Positions 33,423 through 46,740 of a DNA stretch of 64,000 nucleotides are shown one piece after another. The notes under the pieces are model-generated. The model did not search any database and was not told the origin of the DNA. It saw only the letters and a list, made by a program, of their open reading frames with translations. How positions within the stretch are numbered: the stretch's first letter is position 1; each line of letters begins with the position of its first letter. The DNA is from Acanthornis magna. Its lineage: Eukaryota; Chordata; Aves; Passeriformes; Acanthizidae. The stretch spans positions 3,658,001 to 3,722,000 of the forward strand of contig JAWUZG010000135.1 in assembly GCA_036785705.1 (NCBI GenBank). Reading direction: 5' to 3'. The position numbers and the translations under genes are program-made.

Positions 33423-36400
33423 CAGAGTATCTAATCATCAAGAATATCAAGGGTGAATATCATTTTAATTTTCAAACAAGAATTTGGAAAAAACCCAGCC
33501 AATGCCCAGCTTGCAGAGTTCAGGCTTCACAGGAGGGGTCCCTGTGTGGCTCATTGCAAACACAACTATACCTAGAAGTGAGCTGAAGCTGGTTAAGGGT
33601 CCTGTCTGGCCAAGGAAACCCAGTGAAAGAAATGGAGATAAAAATGGAAGGTTTGTGTGATGCTATTAATTTTTGGTCTAGGTGGAGCTTCTGTTAAATT
33701 GACTGTCACTGTGAAGATTCCTTATAAATTATGTTCTTTAGACTTGCTAAAAACCTTCCAAAGAATAGATTTTCATGATTTTTTTAAAATTTGAAAGTTG
33801 TTGTTCCACTGGGTTTAAGACAGACGTGCTTTCCTCTTTTTTATTACACTTCTCATGATGTCTTTTACAGAAATGTCTTTAAAATAATGTCTGAGATGTG
33901 CACGTTGGCCAAAATTGTATTTCTTAGTAAGAAATCAATGAGAATTTTTAATAAAACATTAAGAAAAAATATAAAACTTTTGAGAAAATGAGAAGGTATG
34001 GTTGTAGCAATTCTGCTTTGGGAAATGGAAAGGCTTCTTCAACTAATTTTTTTCTAGCCCTACTGAAGCTGCTATTTTGGCCTGTGGAAAATGACATTGA
34101 CTGGTCTTGACATGATGGAGATATTCTTTATGACTCTAAACCAAGAAGAAGCTGGAGCTTCCCAATTATTTCTATCAACTTTTAGATTCTTAATTTTATT
34201 TCCTATTTTATTTCCTTATTTATTTCTTAATATTATTTCCAGCAGTTCTATTTGATGGTGCATTTGTGGGATCAATGTCTGCAAATCTCATCTACTATTT
34301 TCCCTGAATTATTTTATTTATAATTGTTACTTTTTAATTCTGAAACATTACCAACATCTGCCAGCAGACTCTGCAAAGCAATTGAATTCAGTAATTAATT
34401 TCAAGGGAATGCTGAGCTATTCCTGGCCCAAACTCATTCTGTGATTCTGGCTTTCCAGAGACATGGATTCAACATACCTGAGCAGTAAATTTGCCTTAAT
34501 TTCCAGATATGCATAAACGTGCATAACTCAGCTTGGGTACCCAGCTCTGACTTGGAACTTGGGAGATGCTATTTCTGGACTCTGTCCTGACAGCTGATCC
34601 TGATTTGTTCATCTGATCTCTTTGACACACCTTGGGATGCCTGGAAAATATGAGTATATTGTTATTCCCATGTAAAATTATCGCCTCAAGATGCTGTAGT
34701 TTGACATAGTGCATTAGATTTTAACATTTGAGATACATTCTCCGCTTTAACTTACTCCATTGCTCATGTTTCTTTTGGAAAAGGAAAGATTTGATTTCTG
34801 AAGGCAATCAATTTTAAAACTTCTTTTCGAAAGGTTATTTTCTCTTTTTTTAAATTATTTTTTCTTAAAGGTCATTTTTCTAAGGACTGGCTTAGAGGTG
34901 CTAAGACATTTCCTCATTCTTTCAAAAGTATAGGATCTGTATGAAATGAACTCCATGATTAGCCAGAGCATTACTTCGCATAAAGTATACAGGATACGTA
35001 TGATGGAGAAAAGTAACGGAAAGACCTGTGGTATATGCTGTGTCAGGTATTTTTCTGTACTTAGTAATCTATGGTCCTTTCTCAAAGATGACTATTGAAG
35101 TCTGCTTTATATGGGTGAGCTAGTTCTCCATTCTAAATTTAATCTACTTCTAATTCTAAAATTCATTCTAAAGATGAGCTACCATTACATTAAACATTGT
35201 GGTTTCCATTTCAGTAGCAAATATTTTTCTAATTTTAATTAATTAATCAGCCTTAGAATTGGAGGAGTTGTTTTTTCTTTTTTTTTTGTGAACTAATTAG
35301 ATGTAATCTCACTTTCTCGATCTCCATTGCCTTTAATCAGCTTTCTCTGGCCAGATAGCACTCTTAATTCAGTTCTTTAACTTCCAAACTGTAATTGTGT
35401 TTATGTATTGTAGGCATTTATAGTAATGCTTGCTCTTCCTTGTTTGCACGAGCCTCAGCATTTCCCCATAACCCCTCAAATGGATTTTGATTCCCACGGC
35501 AATCATAAGCTAATGGGGGAAACCACTGCAGTAATGTGAACAGCAGTTTTATGGTACTGTACATGAGAACAAAATATATCGTGGAATAGGCTGCTGCTGT
35601 TGGGGACTTGATCTGTTGATCTGTTGGAAAGACTTGTTTCATGCATGTGTTTTTATTCTCTATTTCTGAGCTGACAATTTGGGGTGACGTTTATGGGATT
35701 TCTGTCTCACTTCTCTACCTGTTTGATAGAAGGAACTCCATACCTGCAGGATGAGTTATACCTGCATCAGCTAGGAAATTATTCAAGCCTTGGTCTAACC
35801 TGCTCCCGCTGTACTCCTAACAAATTTTCCATATCAGCTTTAATGAACAAAAAAAAGTATGTTTTGGGAAACTAATGCCTGAATGTGTTTCTGTCCCCTG
35901 CCCAAGCCACAGGGACTCTCTGGGGTGCTGTGGAGATAAACTTCTCCGTTTTCCTCTGTTCTGCACTGACGACGTTTTGCCCCAGAATATTTAAGTTTCT
36001 CTTCCTCAAGGGTCTCCGTTGGCACAAGCACCGAGGAGCCAGCACTTGCATCTGAACACAAGTGTTGGGGGCCTAGAAAGTAGTGAGTGCTGTTCCGGGT
36101 ATTTAAAGTGGTGTCAATCATGCTAACCCTCAGTAATATTTCAAGTATTTAGATAGACAAATGTTAAACAATTTTTGAATATTTTCCATTAATAATTTTA
36201 GATAGGCACTAGCAGTTTATTTTAAATTAACCTTTATGCTTATAGTATATAAAAATAATTATAGTATGTGTTGCATGTGAAATCAGATGGTTATTCTGAT
36301 CTCAATTTATTTGGATTACATTGTGCTAGAAGTTCAAATTGGCAAAGAAGTATTGAAAGTGGTTAAAAGGCGTGTATTTGTATATGATGTACTTGTGATC

Positions 36401-38004
36401 TGCTGCAGAGAGATTCTCTTTGCTGCTGTAAGACACTTTTTCCTTTCACTAACTAAAGATCAGAGCAAACTATTTGCATCAAAGCTTCTTATTTAAAACA
36501 GTTTATTGATGGCAACACACTTGCTGAATTCGCAAGCAAGCACCTTTATGTAGCTGCAGCAGCATGAAGTGTGCCTGCCTGTTATTGGAAAGCATCCAAG
36601 GACATCCTCAGCCTTCCAGCTTTCCTCTGTGTGGGGGGAGGGTTGCTGCTGTTGCTGCTTTTCTTCATTTTCCGTACTGCAGCGATTTCTAAATAAGTGC
36701 TGGTTGATTTCTCCATTTGTTATTTTTCATTTTGAAGTTAGGATGCTTAGTGACCCACTGAAGAGATACAGACTTTCTTTCCAGGACAACTTAACATAGG
36801 ATCTCTTCCCTTTCCCTGGTGGTACTGGACTTGGGTGGCTCTCTGGAAGAACCCTGATAGCCCACGGGGTATGTGATGGCCAAGGCAGCAAAAGGTAGCA
36901 AAGGCTGCATCTTCAAACAATACCTTGCACTTATTTGCAAACAAAACCAGGTTGTTAATGAGAAACAGGCTGCCAAGGCAGCAGTGATTCCTGCCTCCAG
37001 AGAAGTGTATGAGGAGGATGCAGCCCCCCAAATGTGTGGGGAGGAAAGGGCAAGGCTGGGCCCCACTGGGGCTGGGGAGTGGCACCCTTGGGGCAGAGCT
37101 AGTGGCCAGCGGCTCAGCAGTGCGGGGTGAGCGCCCATTCCCCAGCCTCCTCCCAGCTCCGAGTCCTTGAGGATCTCAGGGAGTCATTATGCCTTGAGGT
37201 TACTGTGATGGGCTTTCTGCTGCTTTTCCCCAAGCATCTGCCTTTCATCTTTACAAGGCCATACAAAAATTGCCTGTAACTGGCACATATGCTCTCTTTT
37301 GGAGATGAAGGCTGCCATTTGTGTCTAGTTTGAATACTGACACATCATTACCTGGTTAGAGATTTAAGGAAGGAACTACCTTTTAAGAAAGAAACTTTGT
37401 CACTGATTGAAACTTTTGAATTTCATTGAACAAAGTGGTTTTTAGTGACCTCTATTTCCTGAACGTTATGCCCCCTTTTTGTATGCAGCACTTTGGTGCA
37501 AATTCATCAGTTCATTCTAAGCAAGTACAGAGGTTATAATGAGAATTATGACATTATTTTTGGAGGTGATGCTGCCTGGCTGATGCATTTTCAGCACTCT
37601 TTTCAATCTCCCTCAGCTGTGCTTAATGTCCAGTTTGTGATGCCAGTGAACGTAGAACAATGTAGCTCTTTTATAAAATCCAAATATTGTACAGGGATAG
37701 AAACAGTACTTAATTAAGCAAGAAATAAAAGAATTAACATTGTGATATAGGTCTTGTAAATGATCTTCAGATTAGGCAGATGCACATGTGGTCATGTTTA
37801 AGAACAGCTTTTTGTAATAGTGTAAAGAAGCCCTGAGATATTGGGTTCTGTGAATACATGTATTGCATGGAAAAAATCTAGTAGAAATAAAGGAAAAAAA
37901 ATCAACATTTACAGTACCTGATCAGTAAAATAGTAGATTGAGAATGAATGGAAGGATAGTTCGTAACTTTACTATTTTTGGGGAATGATAAAAATGCCAT
38001 CTTG

Positions 38005-38590
38005 AAGGCCCTTCAAGGGCTAATTGGTTCTAGTCCTCCAATACTCCAAGGTTCTACCACTTGGAAGAGGGCTATTGAAACCAAGGACTGGATCAGCCAT
38101 TGCTTTGTCTGGATGAACCTTTCTAAGGACAGAATCTCTCAGCCTGTTTGATGACCTATTCCAGTGCTGCTAGGGAAATTTTTTTCCAGCTGTCCAACTT
38201 CAATCTCTAAAACAGCTTTGTGTGGTTGTTTTCCTTTTTATGCTGTTTGACACTACCAAGAGGAGTTTGCCGGTGGTGTCTAAAGAACTGCCCTTCCAAT
38301 AGTTGTAAGCAGATATGATACACCTCTGTGGCTTCTTCTTTACCAAACTTACCAGGCCCAGCTCCTTCAGCATCTCTACGCAGGGTATGGACCTTTGTCG
38401 AACCTTTTCTGTTTTCTCTGCATCCCTCTTGAACTGAAGGTCTCCCCAGGCTGTCTGAGCACCAGCCTCCCCTATTCTGCTGCCACGCTCCTCCAGATGC
38501 AGTTCAGCGTGCAATTTATTTTGCTCACAGTGAGGGCTCACTTCTGCAGTGTGGTGTCCACTGAAATATCACAGGCATGTTCTTAGGGCT
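38005..38590 (-). mobile_element. CR1-like LINE 3' UTR fragment
   Basis: The plus strand shows the antisense CR1 3' UTR word order: a CTCAGCCTGTTTGATGACCT segment, a CACTACCAAGAGGAGTTTG segment, CAGGCCCAGCTCCTTCAGCA, and CTCCTCCAGATGCAGTTCA. It is older than the copy at 41696, with no usable reading frame, and represents untranslated sequence only. Confidence 0.65.
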
Positions 38591-41500
38591 GCTGCTTGGT
38601 AAGGTTTCAGTCAATGCATGCGGTTATTCCGCTCTCGTTGCCGAATCCTGTGGTTTTCCCTATTGAAGGTTGTGACATGTCTGTTGGTTAACCCCCAAAT
38701 TTACTGAAGTCTTTTGGACAGGCTCTGGCCCTTATCCTGTCAGCAACTCTGCCTAGCTCAGAGCTGCCTGAAAGTTTGCTGAGCGTGTTAACTTCCTCTT
38801 TGAGTGGAGCTTAGCCTATAAAAGCCTACTGATAAAGTCCATCCTGTTATTTTTATTTTGATAGCCTCCTAAGATACTTAGCAGTGCTTTTAGGAAAAAA
38901 CCCTCCATTTATATGTAAATGTAATATATGTATAGATGTATATACTCCTACTCTTCTAAAGAAAAGGAAAGACTCAGTAGTGAAGCAGAAATTGGTGTTT
39001 TATTCTTAATGCAGAGATGATGTAGATATATTTAGGTTGATGTATGAAATTCTGTAATACTTTTCTTCTGAATACACAATTTTCTGCCCTCTTTATTTCA
39101 CTGACTAGCATGACCACTCTACTATCTATAGTTTTGGATACAATTTATTGCGCTTTTGAACAAGAAGTGTTTGGTTTGTGAGAAAGCAGTGTGATGTGTG
39201 TTAAGAAAGTATTTTCATGTTAGATTCCAAGTCTCTTCTATGGGGAGAAATCATCATAATTGGTCTTCCAACATCTCCATTAGACATCTTAAATAGTTTC
39301 CACATACTTGTGAAAGTTTCAATTACCTCACGTACTATTTGACAATTTTAGTCCAAGTAAGGGACACTGGCTGAATTTCTGTACCATGAGAAAAATGTGG
39401 TCTAGAAGGATTTCTTACTGAGAAAAAGGAATGCATCTTTAATTTTTTTTTTTTAAGATACTGTGTATCTTGCATGATTTTTTTTTTTTTTTTAAGATAT
39501 ACAGTATCTTGGATGCTAGCCCCAAGCCAGACTCTTTATATTTGCAAATTTTAATTTAAGTCAGGGAAGAAAACTCTGGCAAAACATGAAAAGTTACTTT
39601 AATATAATTTATTTTTTGTTTTGGTGTGGTTTTTTGTTGTTTAGTTCTCATTATTTGAAGCCATTAGCTAAATGACCATGTGGCTCCAGCTCTCAGTTTA
39701 TGAGCTAGATGATGGATGCTGCAATTACTCTGAAATAAAGTGTTATTTTTTATAAGTTAAGAACTGGTTGTTTGTAAGTGAAAAAATGATTGCTGAGCAT
39801 TAGGAACATGTAAATGGAACTGGAGGGAAGAGGAAGATCTACAGAAATTCAGAGAAGGACTTTTGAGGCTTTCTGAAAGAGCTTGTGGAAATGAGCCCAG
39901 TGACAGTCCCATGCTCATTTCCTCCAGTGATCACTGGATCTACCTGGACATTTAAGGCAGCTTTTAGTCTTGTGTGAAAGATATGATTTGATTCTGGTTA
40001 TTGTCTCAGTCCAGTAAACTTAGCTGAAGGAAAGCTTCTATGCAGGGGTGGATTTGGTGGTGTAAATCTACTTTTAGTTCAGTTAAAGACCATGGTCTTC
40101 CCTTAACCTCATCAGAAGAATGAACAAATCTAGTTCACTTCCCCCTCAAATTTCTCTAGATTTCTTCTTGTGTTCAATGTGCAAACTGACATGAATACAG
40201 ACTAATCAAGGAAAGCATTTTTAACAGACTCTCCAAGAAATACAGCATTCTGCGTAAGCACTTGTTTGCTGCCAATAGATCAAGACACAATAATGTAGAC
40301 CACATACAAGGCTCTAGAATAATCTTAAAGAACATGAAGAAAATTACAACCCAGGTTGCCTCACAAAAGTACAAGTTCATGACTAGTCCTACAGGACCAT
40401 GTTAGAAATTGAATTATAATTTATACCTACATAATTTGAATACTCAGTGTGGTTGCTGTCCAGTACTTAATTAATTTTGTTTGTGTGGTTTTTTAAAAGA
40501 AAAACCCAGCGTGAGAATTTTATTATGGAGCATGACTTCAAGTTGAATGAGATGGCAGTAATTATCCTTGAGAGAAACTGGTTTCATTGTACATGGCAAA
40601 CTTGTGAAACCCAAAGGACATACTCTGCCTTGCCTGGCTCCTGAAATCAGCAGAATTGTGTTAGTTCAGATTGCAGATTGTTGTGGGGTTTTTCTACAGA
40701 AGATGTAACCTCCCACCTTGCTTTTGAGAAGGAAGTAGAATGGAGCATTATTTCTTCAAGAAAGCAGCATTCAGTTTAAACAATTTCTTGCAGCGATACC
40801 TTTGCCTACAGCTCCTTAGAGCTACATAAATCCACTGAGGAAAACAATAACAAGTGGCAAATGGGCTCTGATGATAACAGGTTCATAACAGCAAAATTTC
40901 AAAGGAAGAGAAGGGGAGCAAGCAGGAGGAGCAGTAATAACAGGAAGATTTTTGCTCTGTTAACTTTTGCATGGGCAAGAGATAGACTCAGGCCTCCTTC
41001 ACGTGAAAGTGTGTGGTCACAGCTGCTGCCTTGAGTGCTAAGGTGAAAATACGGGTGGCATCCCTTGGCATGTGCAGGCAGCTAAAGGTACTCCTGACCA
41101 TGAAGGGAGCACAGAGGCTGCTGGCTGCTTGCTGGCAGGCCATGATGGGCTGTTTGTTTTCATACTCACAGTCTTGGGACACTGCTGCCAATGTCACAGC
41201 AGTTTCTTTTCATTTTAGGCTGCTGAAAGGGCTTACTTTGTGGATTTGCTGGTTAGATTGATATCCTAAAATTGAAACCATATATAGTTATGTCACGTTA
41301 ATATTTGGTTTGGTAATTTCTGTTTTGCTTTATACACTTCTGATTCAGCACAGGAATACTGCATTCAGCTAAAGGTTTGTTGATTCCCTAAGAGCCAAAA
41401 AATTAAAAACAAACTAGCTTCTTTTGAATATTGCTGTCTTGTGTTCTGAATAACTATTTGCAATCACTACCTACTTATGGTAAGCCTCTGAAAATAGATG

Positions 41501-41695
41501 CATATAATGGAAGTCATGTTTTTTAAGGAAAAAGCAGATCAGTGATCCCTGTTACAGACTGTCCACAAAATATCAGGAACTAGTTTTGCTTCATATTGCT
41601 GTAAGTGGAGCAAGGCCTTGGCTTTAAAAAGAGATCAAATTGATACCTCGTTGAAAATATTGAGATGCCTTAAACCATTTATTTTGGATAAATCA
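38591..41695. other. Unique non-coding sequence
   Basis: Contains the T-run/palindrome modules at 39443-39510. Otherwise nothing recognisable. Confidence 0.6.
39443..39510. repeat. T-runs with inverted near-palindromes
   Basis: Two modules, each a run of 12-16 T followed by a 17-base near-palindrome: AAGATACTGTGTATCTT (39455-39471) and AAGATATACAGTATCTT (39494-39510). The second is the reverse complement of the first with one mismatch, so the two arms can pair. Confidence 0.8.
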
Positions 41696-43060
41696 CACAG
41701 AATCACAGAATATGCTGAGTTGGAAGGAACACACGAGGATCATTGAGTCCAGCTCCTGGCTCTGCGCAGGAGACCCCAAGAGTCACCCCATGTGCCTGAA
41801 AGCATTGTCCAAATGCTTCTTGAACTCCGTTGGCCTTGTTGCTGTGACAGCTTCCCTGGGGAGCTGTTGCAGTGCCCAACCACCCTCTGGTGAAGATCCT
41901 TTCCCTGAAATTAAACTTAAACCTCCCCTGACACAACTTCAGGGCATTCCCTCAGGTCCTGTCACTGTCACCACAGAGAAGAGATCAGTGCCTGCCCCTC
42001 CTCTTCCCCTCAGGAGGAAGCTGTAACTGCAGTGAGGTCTCTCCTCGGTCTCCTCCAGGCCGAACAGAGCAAGGCCTCAGCCACTCCGCACACAACTTCC
42101 TCTCTAGGCCCTTCACTATCTTCGTGGCCCTTCTTTGGGATGCTCTCTAATAACTTAATATCTTGTATCTCATTCCCCAGTCTGTCCATACCTCCAGGAC
42201 TTCCCCATCCCAGGTGCAGAATCTGGCACCTGGATTTCCTTTGTTGAACTCTGTACGGTTGGTGACTGCCCAGTCCTCACCACTGTCGAGGCCTCTCTGC
42301 AGGGCCTCTCTCAGCTCCTCCTAGCTTTGTATCATCTGTGAACTTGCTCTGTATCCCTTCCAGTCCTGCATCCAAGTCATTTATGAAGATGCCGATGAGC
42401 ACAGGGTCTGATGGACACTAGTGCCAGGTCCCTGTCTGGTGTCACCCCATTCTCTGTAACCTTTTGCACCCGACCCATGAGCCAGTTGCTCACCCATCTC
42501 ATGGTGTGTTTATCCAGCTGTGTGCTGGACATTTTGTCCAGAAGGATCCTCTGAGAAATGGTATCCAAAGCTTTACTGAAATACAGAAAGGTTACATCAG
42601 CTGGCTTCCCCTGATCAACTCAGTGGGTTACTTTGTCATAGAATCAAATCAGGTTTGATAAGCACGACTTTCCTCTCATGAAGCCGTGCTGGCTGTAACC
42701 AATGACTGTGTTGTCTTTCAGGTGTTTTTCAACACCTTCCAAAATAATCTCCATAACTTTGCGTGGCACTGAAGTGAGACTGATAGATCTGTGGCTTCCA
42801 GGGTCCTCCTTTCTCTTCTTGAAAACTGGGGCATTTGCCAGCTTCCAGTCAGCTGGACCTCTCCAGATTCCCAAGACCACTCAAAAATTATTGAGAGGTT
42901 TTGTGATGATATCAACTCTTGAGCTATCTAGCTCTTTGAGGATTCTTGGATGAATCCCATCAGGTTGAATAGATTTGTAGGGATCCAGCTGGAGCAGTAG
43001 AAAATTTGTCTGCTGGAGAACTTTGTCAATGGCAATAGCCCTAAAGCCATCTTGACCTCA
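41696..43060 (-). mobile_element. CR1 LINE, 5'-truncated, reverse-transcriptase end plus 3' UTR
   Basis: CR1 non-LTR retrotransposon. The 3' terminus is marked by two exact octamers (41696-41703 and 41704-41711; ATTCTGTG on the minus strand). The 3' UTR follows at about 41712-42300, and reverse-transcriptase coding sequence lies further right. On the minus strand I can read DPYKSIQPDGIHPRILKEL (around 42985), DWKLANAPVFKKRKEDPG, QHGFMRGKSCLSNLI, a degraded motif A (YFSKALD, where the usual D is Y), LLDKMSSTQLDKH, and in another frame the catalytic FTDD (42342-42331) followed by TKLGG. Stops occur at 42646-42644 and between the last RT blocks, and one frameshift precedes FTDD, so it is inactive. 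5' truncation is normal for CR1. The left end is exact; the right end is approximate. Confidence 0.92.
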
Positions 43061-43537
43061 TGGAAAAAAATCTTGCTGCCCTTCTTCCATCAGAATAACT
43101 TTGACCTCATTAATATTTTTACTTTGGCAGTCACAGCATGGTGGGGTTGTAACCCAACTTAGAGATGTTAGCTGCTGGACCTCAGAGGGAAATCCCTGAT
43201 CCTCTGAGCCTTCTAGATTTGCTAGGAAAACTCCTTCTGGATAAATGTCTGTGTCATAGGGATTACAGAGCAAGTGTCGCTGAGCTTCACTGTGGATTCT
43301 GCCAGCATGCATGCAGCAGGACACCACAGTGATCTTTGTCACAGCTGCAGGGATTCTTGTCACAGCCACAATAGCAATCCTTATGGCATCCAGTGCTTTT
43401 GTCACAGTGCTGCGAAATAACTGCAGCAGCTGCAGCCTCTGCCAGCTCTGTGAAGGCCAAGCCTGTATGTGGACAGGGAACACAAGCTTTGCCTCCTGCT
43501 GGTAACCCAGATGGAGGAAGAGGTCTAAAGTCATCAC
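43058..43537 (-). pseudogene. Unrecognised 159-codon open frame abutting the CR1 fragment
   Basis: The longest open frame outside the provirus, 43537 to 43058. I do not recognise the protein. It has paired cysteines (an SCC near the middle and PPCCDCQ near the end) and no signal peptide or clear domain. It is on the same strand and in exactly the same frame as the CR1 reverse-transcriptase frame that starts a few codons downstream, separated by a single stop at 43060-43058. It may therefore be the upstream part of a diverged CR1 ORF2. Against this, I cannot align it to the usual CR1 endonuclease or linker. The DNA also contains three spaced copies of a TTGTCACAGC-like word (43336-43410), so part of the openness may come from local repetition. 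Probably not a host gene. Confidence 0.3.
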
Positions 43538-46500
43538 CTGCTACATCGGTGTGTTGGTACTGAGACCCAGATCAACCCCTTGGCATGAGAGAGGACAGCT
43601 CTGCCTCCATGGGCACTGTGAGTCTGACCTGTGAGGAGAGGTTTAGTGACCTAGAGATTCAGAACTTGTTACTAGGGGATATGATAGCAGCATAATGGGC
43701 TTGAAGCATGGAAACAATGTGTCCTGCTACTTTGTTCCCTCATGTACTTATACTACTGTTCAATCTGAATCTTGCCCTACCTTACCTGTGGCATTACAGG
43801 AGCACCTTTGTGCTTCTTAATATTTCTATAACCTCTGTGCTTCATACTTCCCATCCTCCTTTTGGCTCTGGCTAGGTAAAGGCATATGAAGGGACAACTA
43901 TTAGACTTCCTGATGTTATACAGGTACATTGTTTTCAAATCTGAATCCTGCTCTTAATTTATTTTAGTCTGGAGAAATCAAATAATGCGATATTGGGTAA
44001 AACATATTTATGAATGCATGTGCCCGATGTTACGTGCCGTTTACAATTTGCATCTTTCCTGGTCCCACAAGACTGATTATAAAGACCATTAAAAAGACAC
44101 TTGATGGTATGTTAAAATTTTAGGGCTTTAGGTCATGACATAAACTGTAAAAAGTATTACTGAGTACAAAAGGCAGTCCATTTCTAATGTCGTTGGTAGT
44201 AATTTCCTTTACTGACTCTGGTGTACTGTAAAACAAGTTTTACTAACCTCAGAAGTAAATGTCCTTAATGTGTGCCTGCTCTGGATAGTTTATAGGGGTT
44301 GTGCAGGTAAGTGTGTTTGCCTGGCAGTGTCCTGCTTTTACCTGCACTTCTCTCAGTACTGCAATAGTGTGCTGGAAACTGGAATATCAAAAAGTGTCTC
44401 TAGAGTATTAGCAGCTGTTGTGGGGCAGCCCCATTAGCCACAGATTTCACTGCCTGGAAATGAACAATAAAAAGCAATCCTCATGATAATGGTTGCTCCA
44501 CCAGCTTCTTTATCTAACTGGAAAAGATCTTTCTGCTTGATTCTGAGCTAGTATTTCTTTATTTCTTTATCAAGAAAGATTCAAAGTACTTCTGTTTCCC
44601 CCTTGAAAGTGATTTAAAAAAAATAAATAGAATATAGCAAGGGGTGTATGTATATTACTGTAATTAGTATGGGGGAGTGAATCCATTTTTTCCCCTGTAT
44701 ATGTTAAAATCTTGATTTTGGGGGAATTCTTCTGATTCTTCTTCCAAAGGATATTTTTAGGCTGAACATCCTCTTTTGCCTTATGTGAGAGGCAGCCAAT
44801 ACTGCTGTGTTAGTGTGTGTTCAAACTGCTCTGAATTAATCCTGTGTTTCCTGGCAACAACTTCCCATTTCTTTCCTTATCTTTTCGCGGTGCTATGAGG
44901 ATTTGATCTGAGGCACCATTAGTAGAATAGACATAACGATTGTATCAGTTGATTAGAGGCATCTAATGTAGTTTCTGGACATCAGTTACTGCTCAGTAAT
45001 GGAAATAGTTCAAGGAAATACTTCATGAAGCTTACAGCTGACTAAGAAGCTGGAAATCTGTCATTTTGTTTACAGGCACGTAGGCAATTCTTCCATGTCC
45101 TCATTGTAGTGTGAAAGGTCCCGGGTGGAAAGGTAGCTTGTCCTCTGGCTTAGGTTTGCCCCTTCTTTGGTGCAAGTTGCACAACTTCCAAGGTATAGTC
45201 ACCCTTTGGGTCCTCTGTTGGCAATTACATTGTCCCAGGCTCAAACTGGGAATCTCCCTGCTCAGATTACATTTGTCTTCCTTTCCCAGAGATGTGAGCT
45301 GGTTGCTGCTGCCATGACCGAAGCATAATATAGGACGGTAACTGGATCTGGGTGTCAGTGTGGGAAGTTCAGTACATGGTATTTTCTAACTTCTTCACAG
45401 CTGTACTAGGATTTTCCCCCATTTTTGTTGGCTTTTTTTTTTAAATTTCATGCAGAGCTGTATTAATTACCAAGGTTTTTTATTATTATTATTTTTAAAT
45501 TTGATGACGCTACTTTATTTTATTGCATCTATTTGACTCTTGTCAAAACCACTTATGAATAACAGCAACATAATTTAGTAGAGGATATCAGCTCAGCTGC
45601 TCTATGAAAGCTTTATTTAAAGGGCTTCTCTTTACATGCAGTGAATATTTAATCATTGCCTTTATTTTCTGCTCTCATTTTCAATTCAGATTTCAATTTA
45701 TAGGTTTTAATTATGTAAAAAAGACAAAGATATGCTCTTTTCTTCTCTCTGTTGAATTTTCCTAACACAGTCTAATTTGAATTGAAAACTGACTTTTACT
45801 GTATTCAAGTTGGTTTTAGGGTCCTTCCAGAGTTTCAGAATTTCTATTATATTAACATTTCTGAATCTAGAAAAGTGCTGGCTCAAACCTTGATGCTGTT
45901 AAATTCAATAGACCTTTTGCCAATAACATTCATAATGCTAGGTTTTGCACACTCAGTTTTAGGTAGGTTAGTAAGTTCACAATAATGCAGGATTTTTATT
46001 GCAAATGATGTCATATTAGTACTTGTGATTACTTAAGGCAGACTTTTTTAAGCCATGGTTAATTTATGGATTACTAGCAAATAAAATGACTTGCTGTATC
46101 AATTTAGGAATTTCAAATTCTGTTAAATGCAGTGTAGGTTTGAAATGTATTTTTAATACCTGTCATCTCCTGTAAGTAATTGGTACAATGTATACATAAC
46201 ATTAGTAGTAAAAGGATACTTCAGAATTTTTCTAGTAACTATTTTAAGAGCTGTCTTTTCTCTCTTTTGTTTCATCTAAGGATCAAATTTTAGTTCCAAC
46301 TATGATTTTACTGAAAACTCTGTAAGTTTTTAAATCAGTAATATGTGTGGGTTTGGGGTTATTTTCAGAAGTTAGAAGATTAAGTTCCTCTAGAAGGAGA
46401 TAAAATGTCTAAATTCACCTAACCTTTTGTTCTGCTGTATGCTAGATCCTAACATCATCAGGTTCACAGTGGCCTTTCATTCAGTTATGACCTAGTTCAA

Positions 46501-46707
46501 TGGACAGGTAACAAATCAATAGCCTGAGATAGTAACATTTACTATCTAATTCCTACTACTTCAACAGTGGAATTCCACAGTTATGTCAATTATGTTTTGG
46601 AAATATCACTGAACTTTGCTTATTTGAACCCATTAATGTGCTGAGACAAGGTTGGGTTTGCTTCAATAACATTGCAGAATGCTTTGATGATTTCAATACC
46701 TTTGTCT

Positions 46708-46740
46708 TACAAAAAAAGAAAAGAAAAGAAAAAAAAAAAT
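46708..46740 (+). repeat. A-rich AAAAG repeat
   Basis: AAAAAAAGAAAAGAAAAGAA followed by an A run. Simple sequence; no adjacent element is recognisable that would make it a retroposon tail. Confidence 0.75.

Larger units (their letters stand above)
28700..38004. other. Unique non-coding sequence
   Basis: Apart from the simple repeats listed separately I see no gene or named element. Frames up to 126 codons (31972-31592, minus) show no domain and overlap frames on the other strand. A GC-raised stretch at 36800-37170 also gives overlapping frames on both strands. Confidence 0.6.

Noticed and set aside
36747..37138. Overlapping 112- and 115-codon minus-strand and 85-codon plus-strand frames
   Set aside because: Open on both strands through base composition; no family resemblance.
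44288..44295. CAG|GTAAGT at 44288, a second possible recursive site
   Set aside because: The upstream sequence (ATAGGGGTTGTGCAG) is purine-rich and lacks a polypyrimidine tract.
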